Source: Sarcodiotheca gaudichaudii (lineage: Eukaryota > Rhodophyta > Florideophyceae > Gigartinales > Solieriaceae). From it: a stretch of 64,000 nt of DNA. The position numbers and the translations under genes were made by a program. This document shows positions 58,931 through 64,000 of this stretch, piece after piece (positions within the stretch are counted from its first letter, which is position 1; each line of letters opens with the position of its first letter). The stretch is from the NCBI GenBank assembly GCA_032355985.1, contig JAUKVZ010000002.1, forward strand, positions 248,001 to 312,000, read 5' to 3'. The notes under the pieces were generated by a model. It ran no database searches. It was not told where the DNA came from and saw nothing but the letters and a program-made list of their open reading frames with translations.

Positions 58931-59664
58931 TCCGAATCCCATTCAAACGTATCGAGATGTTCACGCAGGCGTCCTGCATTCGGATAGCGCTTCGCGATCG
59001 TTGCGCGCTTGAGGCCGCAGATGATCTGTTTGATCGCGTTGCGCTGCTTCGCGTAATGCTGCTTGCCGCCGAGCATGTCGTAGAGCAGGCGCACACAGTC
59101 AATGACATCATCCTGAATGTTGGCTTTCGTCGGGCGGCCCAGGTTGTAGAGATCGACGAGCTTGATATCGAAGTGAACGCCGCGGCGCTGGATCAGCACA
59201 TTGCCCGCGTGAAGGTCGCCGTGGTAGTCGCGCTTGGCGTGGATGTGCTCGAGTCCCTGCGTAAGTGAATAGAGAATGCGAAGCGCCTCGAACTCAGGGA
59301 CACGCTTGCCGCGGCTGCGCTTGATGTAATCCTCAAGCAGATAACCATCCACATACTCACTGATCAGGACCGTGATGTACTGCCCGCGGAACCGAAAGAA
59401 CTCGGAATGGTGATACTTGATCAGAAGCTGACAGTCACGAAGCTGCTCGAGCTTCTTTGCGTAGAAATCAACAGCCTTGTCGCGCTCATTTCGGATGGGG
59501 AAGAAGAGCTTCGCGGCGCGGGGGGCGCCGGTGCGCTGCTCGGTGACCCGGTAGACCTCACCCTCCCAGCCGCCGCCGAGAAGAGAATCGACGACGTACT
59601 TGCCGCCGATGACCCTGCCGGGACGAAGATCGAAGGAGTCAAACTGGTCACTGGTGTTCGGCAC
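58927..59664 (-). CDS. Ser/Thr-protein kinase-like protein with altered DFG motif
   Basis: The protein is 245 aa, a short kinase domain with no membrane helix. The Gly loop is LLGGGWEGEVYRV, the ATP lysine is in RAAKLFFP, and the catalytic loop is YHGDLHAGNVLI. The Mg2+ motif reads DLY instead of DFG, but its Asp remains. Such HGDLH kinases belong to the PknB/APH-like border. It overlaps the PP2C gene's stop by four bases in convergent orientation, an inverse pairing of kinase and phosphatase that suggests a shared target. Confidence 0.85.
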   Translation of the reverse strand: MPNTSDQFDSFDLRPGRVIGGKYVVDSLLGGGWEGEVYRVTEQRTGAPRAAKLFFPIRNERDKAVDFYAKKLEQLRDCQLLIKYHHSEFFRFRGQYITVLISEYVDGYLLEDYIKRSRGKRVPEFEALRILYSLTQGLEHIHAKRDYHGDLHAGNVLIQRRGVHFDIKLVDLYNLGRPTKANIQDDVIDCVRLLYDMLGGKQHYAKQRNAIKQIICGLKRATIAKRYPNAGRLREHLDTFEWDSD

Positions 59665-59774
59665 GCGAGGAGGCTCCGAAGTGGATCGTAGAGGATGGGT
59701 GGGCGCGAAGATGATGTCAATGGGGGCGAGGGAGTATGCTCAATTCCGAGTTGATCATGGGAAAGGGCGAGCGC

Positions 59775-60164
59775 ATGAACCACGGGCCGCGAGATGACTT
59801 TGGGGCTGACATTTCGACATATTTCAACGCGATCGAAGATCCGGAACTGAACTCGCTGGCGAAGGAGATCGCGAGCCTGGTGCAGACTGCGGCGCCCGGG
59901 TCGACGGCCGCCATCAAGTGGGGCATGCCTTATTGGGAGTGCAATGGCGGCCTGTGCGCAGTATCTGTGCACGGCAAGGGCGCAAAGGCGTACGTGAAAC
60001 TGCAGATGATGCAGGGAACAAGCCTGGATGATCCTGAAGGGCTGCTTGAAGGGAAGGGCAAGGATCTGCGGCACGTGAAGATCCTACTTGGCTCCAGGCC
60101 CCCAAAGACGGCCCTGAAACGACTTATCAAGCAGGCAGTTGGAGTGAACCAGGATGAGTCGTAA
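59775..60164 (+). CDS. DUF1801 domain protein
   Basis: The protein is 129 aa. The DUF1801 (YdhG-like) pattern is AIEDPELNSLAKEIASLVQTAAPGSTAAIKWGMPYWECNGGL, followed by HVKILLGSRPPKTALKRLIKQAV. Function is unknown; many relatives are small cytosolic proteins. ATG 59775 with AAAGGG upstream is preferred to ATG 59757 or 59736. It is followed 12 bases later by the SUI1 gene in the same direction. Confidence 0.82.
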   Translation: MNHGPRDDFGADISTYFNAIEDPELNSLAKEIASLVQTAAPGSTAAIKWGMPYWECNGGLCAVSVHGKGAKAYVKLQMMQGTSLDDPEGLLEGKGKDLRHVKILLGSRPPKTALKRLIKQAVGVNQDES

Positions 60165-60176
60165 GGAGGATCGCTG

Positions 60177-60542
60177 ATGGCGGGGCTGTTTGACGGAACA
60201 CCTCTGGAACGCCCGGTGACGTGCGAGATATGCGGCAAGGCGATGTCCGATTGCGCCTGCCCGCGGGATGCTTCCGGCGCCATTCTCCTGCCGAAGGATC
60301 AGCCCGCGCGCGTCCGCCGAGAGAAACGCCGAGGAAAATTCGTCACCGTGATCACCGGCCTCGATTCGGCGGCGACGGATCTTTCATCGCTTGCCAAAGA
60401 GCTTCGCTCGACCCTCGGCGCCGGCGGTTCCGTCACGGGAAAACCCGACGCAGAGCAAGTTGAGATCCAGGGTGATCATCGCGAGCGCGTGATCGAGATC
60501 CTTAAGGAACGCGGCTACCCCGCCAAACCTGCCGGCGGCTGA
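60177..60542 (+). CDS. SUI1/YciH-family translation factor with Zn-like N-terminus
   Basis: The protein is 121 aa. The N-terminal CEICGKAMSDCACP holds four closely spaced Cys residues (Zn-ribbon-like), and the C-terminal SUI1/eIF1 fold reads GKFVTVITGLD...LSSLAKELRSTLGAGGSV...VEIQGDHRERVIEILKERGY. Bacterial YciH proteins of this fold affect start-site fidelity. A strong AAGGAGG lies before ATG 60177. It ends 2 bases from the convergent sensor phosphatase. Confidence 0.88.
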   Translation: MAGLFDGTPLERPVTCEICGKAMSDCACPRDASGAILLPKDQPARVRREKRRGKFVTVITGLDSAATDLSSLAKELRSTLGAGGSVTGKPDAEQVEIQGDHRERVIEILKERGYPAKPAGG

Positions 60543-60544
60543 CG

Positions 60545-62482
60545 TCACAGCTTGCGGATGACGATCGCGGTGACATCGTCATTCTGCGATGTTCCCTTCG
60601 CGTGGGCGAGCACTTCCTCGTAGAGCTTCTGGATGAATTCAGCGGATGCCATGGCGTGATTGACGCGGACGAATTCCTCGAGCCGCCGCAGGCCATAGAG
60701 TTCACCGGAATCGTCAGCCCACTCGAAGAAACCATCCGTGGTCAGCACTAGAAGATCTCCCGGCTCGAATGTGATGAGCCTTGGCGGGGGAAACTCGATG
60801 CCGTCCATGATGCCGAGCGGCATGTGATCGGCGTCCCAGCTTTCAATGCTGTCGGTCTTCGCGTGATAGTAAAGAAGCGGGCCGTGGCCGGCGGAGACCA
60901 TCGCCATGCGAGCAGTCGCCGGCTCAAGAACACCAGTGGCCGCGGTGACGAATCGATCCTCCGGAATATCGGCATTCAGCAGATCATTGACCCGGGCGAG
61001 CGCGTCAGAGAGCGTTCCGTGCTCGGCGCCGGCGGCGGCGCGCATGTACGCGCGGCAGACGGCGACGATCAGAGCCGGCGCAATCCCGTGGCCTGTGACA
61101 TCCGCGAGCGTGATAAGCGTTCTGCCATCGGGCAGTTCGAGCCAGTCGTAGTAATCGCCTCCCGTCTGGTCGGCGGGCTTGTTCCATGCCGCGATATCAA
61201 ACCCAGGCGCATCCGGACCGCCCCTGGGAAGAAGGCCGACCTGAATATCACGGGCAAGATCAAGATCCCGCTCCATTTTTTCGCGGACGCCGCGCTCCGC
61301 CGCGAGATGCTCGAGATTCGCGCGCAGATCCGCCGTCATCTGATTGAATGTCGCGGCAAGACTGCCGATCTCATCATCGGCGCCGATATGCTCGACGCGC
61401 GCATCAAGATCACCTTCTGCGATCTGCATCACCTTGCCGCGTAGTGCTCGAATAGGCCGGGTGAGACGCGCCGAAACAAAGAAGATGCACGCGATGATGA
61501 GCAGAAGCGTAAACCCAAGCGCAAGGCTCGTGTGCCGCACCATGATGTGAACATCGGCAAGGATCTCCTTCTCCGGCGCGAGCGCAACGAATGTCCAGCC
61601 CGTGGACTCGATCGGGGCGAAAAACGCCCACTGACGCGGCCCTGGTCGTTCAAGCTCGACACCTTCAGTTGTGACCCACTGATCAATAGGCACGACGCCG
61701 ATCTCTCCGGAGACCATCCGCTTGCCCGCAGCCGCGATATCCGGGCGATCCAGATCCTCGGCGACATCGAAAATCGTGCGAAGCATGATGTCCCGCTCAT
61801 GCGGACTGAAGACGAAAGCGCCCTTACTTGTCAGGATGAAGAACTCCTGCTGCGCCAGGATGTGATCGCCGATGCTTTGCTTAAGCGTCGGCAACTTGAT
61901 GTCGATCGTGGTGACGCCCCACAGTTCGCCATCCCTGTAGAACGGCTCTGCGAAAGTGACCATGAGAACGTTTCCGGCGCCTTCGTCGAAATAGGGATCA
62001 GTCCATATGCCGTGGCCGACTTCTTTGGGAATGCGATACCACTGCCACTGATCGTCGCCGTACCAGTCAATGACATCGCGCGTGATGTTTATCTCAGCGA
62101 CGCCTTCCGGCCCGCGAAACACATAGGGACAGAAGAGGCTGTCGTCTTCAAGAAACCGTCCTGGCTCGAAGGCCATGGCGGCGCCGTAGATCTCGGGCTC
62201 AAGCAGGGTCGTCTGTCGAAGCTGATTGAAGATCTGCCGCTCGGTGATGTCCGGGTGGCTCTCCATGAAACGCGCGTTGGTGCGCGCAAATCCCGAGGCT
62301 TCGCGAAATGCGCCATCGAAACGCGCGGCGAGATTCGCCGCAAGGCGCTCCGTCTCAATACGATGCTCATGCCTCTCCTCAGCGCTGAGAAACGTGAGAA
62401 CCACGCCGATCGCGACGAGATAGATGATGAGCGTGGGCAGCGCGATCAGCAGAATCATTCGCCGCCGGATGGTCGTGGCCAT
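60545..62482 (-). CDS. membrane sensor SpoIIE-type PP2C phosphatase (Cache-HAMP-PP2C)
   Basis: The protein is 645 aa. The first membrane helix (ILLIALPTLIIYLVAIGVVL) is followed by a large extracytoplasmic Cache-like sensor, a second helix (LALGFTLLLIIACIFFVSA), HAMP (ARLTRPIRALRGKVMQIAEGDLDARV) and a C-terminal SpoIIE/RsbU phosphatase (GGDYYDWLELPDGRTLITLADVTGHGIAPALI, LVLTTDGFFEW, TSQNDDVTAIVIRKL). The metal-binding Asp residues are all visible. It probably controls a partner anti-anti-sigma system not seen here. ATG 62482 with AAGGG is preferred to ATG 62527. Confidence 0.92.
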   Translation of the reverse strand: MATTIRRRMILLIALPTLIIYLVAIGVVLTFLSAEERHEHRIETERLAANLAARFDGAFREASGFARTNARFMESHPDITERQIFNQLRQTTLLEPEIYGAAMAFEPGRFLEDDSLFCPYVFRGPEGVAEINITRDVIDWYGDDQWQWYRIPKEVGHGIWTDPYFDEGAGNVLMVTFAEPFYRDGELWGVTTIDIKLPTLKQSIGDHILAQQEFFILTSKGAFVFSPHERDIMLRTIFDVAEDLDRPDIAAAGKRMVSGEIGVVPIDQWVTTEGVELERPGPRQWAFFAPIESTGWTFVALAPEKEILADVHIMVRHTSLALGFTLLLIIACIFFVSARLTRPIRALRGKVMQIAEGDLDARVEHIGADDEIGSLAATFNQMTADLRANLEHLAAERGVREKMERDLDLARDIQVGLLPRGGPDAPGFDIAAWNKPADQTGGDYYDWLELPDGRTLITLADVTGHGIAPALIVAVCRAYMRAAAGAEHGTLSDALARVNDLLNADIPEDRFVTAATGVLEPATARMAMVSAGHGPLLYYHAKTDSIESWDADHMPLGIMDGIEFPPPRLITFEPGDLLVLTTDGFFEWADDSGELYGLRRLEEFVRVNHAMASAEFIQKLYEEVLAHAKGTSQNDDVTAIVIRKL

Positions 62483-62626
62483 GGATACCCTTGCCTTGAA
62501 TGAGTCATTGAGACGTGTGCGGATCATACCGGGCAGGGCAGGCGTACCCGCTGTGAATACGCCGGGCGCGAGATTCCCGGGGATGGATTATCCTTGGCCG
62601 CGAAAGGGGCATGCTGCGGCGGGATC

Positions 62627-63061
62627 ATGGGGACGACGCTGTTTGACGAGACGAAGATTGCGGCCACGTGGTTCCTGGCGGCTCGCGCCATGCACCTGGC
62701 TGGAGAGCGGACCGCGGCGATCGATGACGCCTCGGCCGGGCTCTATGCGCAGGCGATCCTGGGTGTCTCGGAAGAGGCGTGCGTGGCGGCCAAGGCGCCC
62801 GATCAGCTGGGCGTGATGACGCTGATCGACTGCCTCGCCTCGCTGACGACGCTGCCCAGGGGGATCCAGGAAAAGATCGTGACTGGTGTGATGATGATCG
62901 CCTTCAGCGATCGGCGCATGCAGCCCCTTGAAGTGCGATGGGCGTCAACCCTGGCTTCGAGCGCCAAGTTGAGCAATGAAGACTTCCAACGCTGCTGCGC
63001 ATCGGCGCGCGTGTTCTCCTCGATGATCGGCCAGCGGAGTGATGACGAGGCGGGCGGGTGA
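62627..63061 (+). CDS. TerB-like small protein
   Basis: The protein is 144 aa and mostly helical. The C-terminal half (GIQEKIVTGVMMIAFSDRRMQPLEVRWASTLASSAKLSNEDFQRC) follows the TerB-type pattern of a DG/DR turn followed by E and helical repeats, but with weak similarity. ATG 62627 is chosen with a GGCGGGA site; an upstream TTG 62594 would add 11 residues. The stop overlaps the next gene's GTG start (GTGA), so the two are co-translated. Confidence 0.6.
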   Translation: MGTTLFDETKIAATWFLAARAMHLAGERTAAIDDASAGLYAQAILGVSEEACVAAKAPDQLGVMTLIDCLASLTTLPRGIQEKIVTGVMMIAFSDRRMQPLEVRWASTLASSAKLSNEDFQRCCASARVFSSMIGQRSDDEAGG

Positions 63062-63885
63062 ACGAGAACTCATCTCCAAACTTCTCCTTCCTCAGCGCGT
63101 TTGACGCGGACGCCGAGCGCCTCGCGTCACAGGCCGAAGCGTATGTGTATTCCGACCCGGAATCGTGCCTCTTCAAGCTGAGACTGATGATTGAGCTGAT
63201 GGCGCGTCGGCTCACGCAGATGCAGCTTCCCGATCTCGTATCACCCGATCTGAGCACCATGCTTCGAGCGCTCGAACGCGCAGGAAGCCTGCCGCGCGAA
63301 CGCGCGGATGCAATGCACGCGATTCGGCGCGATGGAAATGCGGCCGTGCATGGAAACCCCTTCCCGGCTCCCGCAGCGCTGCGACGGCTGCGCGATGCGC
63401 ATACCGTGTCGAGCTGGTATTGCTCGATGGTGCAGCGCGGCGCGAACGTGCGCACCGGCCCGTTTGCGCCGCCGCCGGCGCCGATGCCTTCCGACCCCGA
63501 CGAGCGCAAGAAGTTGGAGGAGGCGGAGAAGCTCGAGGATTCCATCGAGGAACGCAGACGACTGACGCGCGAGGGACTGCTGCTCTTTGGCGATGCATTT
63601 GATCCGGATAAGGACGCCAGGCGGATCGTGTCCGAGCTTGAAGCTCTCGACAAGGTCGCGTGCGCAGCCGGTGAGCCGTTGATCGACGCCGACTCGACCA
63701 TGGTCATCATGGCGATGGAGCTCGAGTCATTGCTTCATCATCCGCGGCTCGGGCTCACTTCAAATGAAGCGAAACATCTTGCGGCAGAAGAACTGAGCGC
63801 AGTGAAGGCGGCGCTCGATGCACGAGAACAGACATACAAAGCGGCGCGCGCAGAGCTTGCCGGACCGAACAAGGATCAGGCGTAG
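63058..63885 (+). CDS. DUF4145-like protein with helical C-terminus
   Basis: The protein is 275 aa. The N-terminal domain (AEAYVYSDPESCLFKLRLMIELMARRLTQMQ ... LERAGSLPRERADAMHAIRRDGNAAVH) matches the DUF4145-type region found at the start of some HsdR and other nuclease-associated proteins. The C-terminal half is charged and helical, probably coiled (LEEAEKLEDSIEERRRL, SAVKAALDAREQTYKAARAEL). No nuclease domain follows in this chain. GTG 63058 overlaps the TerB-like gene by four bases. A regulatory or defence-related role cannot be tested from sequence alone. Confidence 0.7.
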   Translation: MNENSSPNFSFLSAFDADAERLASQAEAYVYSDPESCLFKLRLMIELMARRLTQMQLPDLVSPDLSTMLRALERAGSLPRERADAMHAIRRDGNAAVHGNPFPAPAALRRLRDAHTVSSWYCSMVQRGANVRTGPFAPPPAPMPSDPDERKKLEEAEKLEDSIEERRRLTREGLLLFGDAFDPDKDARRIVSELEALDKVACAAGEPLIDADSTMVIMAMELESLLHHPRLGLTSNEAKHLAAEELSAVKAALDAREQTYKAARAELAGPNKDQA

Positions 63886-63889
63886 CTGA

Positions 63890-64000
63890 ATGCCCGCTTC
63901 GGGCGACGTGACGGAACACATGCCTCAGACCTCCAAAGATCGATCGGCAGTCTCCGCGACGGCGATGCAGAGCAGTGAGAGCGCGCCGACCTCGGCGACC
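63890..64000 (+). CDS. 5' end of an unidentified gene, cut by the window edge
   Basis: The frame is open from ATG 63890 to the last base without a stop. The 37 visible residues are Ser/Thr/Ala-rich (SATAMQSSESAPTSAT), like a linker or disordered start. AAGGATCAGG lies about 11 bases upstream. No family can be named. It probably continues the operon of the two preceding genes. Confidence 0.45.
   Translation, partial: MPASGDVTEHMPQTSKDRSAVSATAMQSSESAPTSAT

Noticed and set aside
1-64000. Very frequent GATC and GGCGCC strings
   Set aside because: They follow from favoured codons (GAT followed by C, GGC GCC) in a GC-rich genome. A methylation or uptake-signal meaning would need whole-genome statistics that I cannot run.
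1-64000. CRISPR arrays, tRNA or rRNA genes, insertion sequences, prophage
   Set aside because: I scanned for regular spaced repeats, tRNA T-loop-like GTTCGAATC in a cloverleaf, transposase motifs and phage gene sets and found none.

Overview
The window is about 64 kb of gene-dense, high-GC bacterial chromosome that most resembles a planctomycete of the class Phycisphaerae. The evidence is a secreted protein ending in a GC-type dockerin-like repeat, a VPTPGA/RRRR C-terminal sorting tail of PEP-CTERM type, planctomycete-style ECF sigma factors next to Ser/Thr kinases, and many Asp/Arg-rich proteins with GATC-rich codons. I saw no rRNA or tRNA gene, IS element, prophage or CRISPR array.

Layout. 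0-4.1 kb: aspartate-family amino acid genes (trans-sulfuration enzyme, aspartokinase-homoserine dehydrogenase fusion without ACT domains, aspartate-semialdehyde dehydrogenase). 4.1-9.6 kb, minus strand: lipoprotein hydrolase, secreted nuclease, membrane protein, voltage-gated-type potassium channel, and a two-gene unit of a sulfotransferase-like P-loop protein and an aminotransferase-fold protein whose PLP lysine is replaced by histidine. 9.7-16.4 kb: a compact histidine operon hisG-C-B-H-F-(A-I-E fusion)-D, preceded by a His-rich leader peptide and a terminator hairpin (a transcription attenuator). 16.4-31.6 kb: mixed envelope and regulatory genes (DUF6065, gamma-glutamyltransferase, PEP-CTERM protein, methyltransferase, two ECF sigma factors, an orphan kinase N-terminal domain, HD-GYP/PilZ protein, anti-sigma-like membrane kinase, secreted metalloprotease with dockerin).

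31.8-38.6 kb: reductive pyrimidine catabolism operon (semialdehyde dehydrogenase, beta-ureidopropionase, NCS1 transporter, beta-alanine aminotransferase, dihydropyrimidinase). 38.7-41 kb: DUF3300 and DUF2950 envelope proteins, the latter with a broken reading frame. 41-53 kb: purine catabolism, with a plus-strand run (three xanthine dehydrogenase subunits, XdhC, MocA-like, adenine deaminase, DUF6986 protein) meeting a minus-strand run (allantoicase, OHCU decarboxylase, HIU hydrolase, uricase). Together these would let the cell use nucleobases as nitrogen and carbon sources. 53-64 kb: DUF389 membrane protein, DUF4132 protein with a small partner, PP2C phosphatase and kinase, DUF1801, SUI1/YciH, a SpoIIE-type sensor phosphatase, TerB-like and DUF4145-like proteins, and a gene cut by the window end.

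The points most worth following are the his attenuator, the HisA-HisI-HisE fusion, the lysine-less aminotransferase with its P-loop partner, and a GC-skew reversal at about 34-36 kb that does not depend on coding strand. Start codons were chosen by ribosome-binding site, family N-terminus and neighbour overlap. ATGA, GTGA and TTGA four-base overlaps are very common here.
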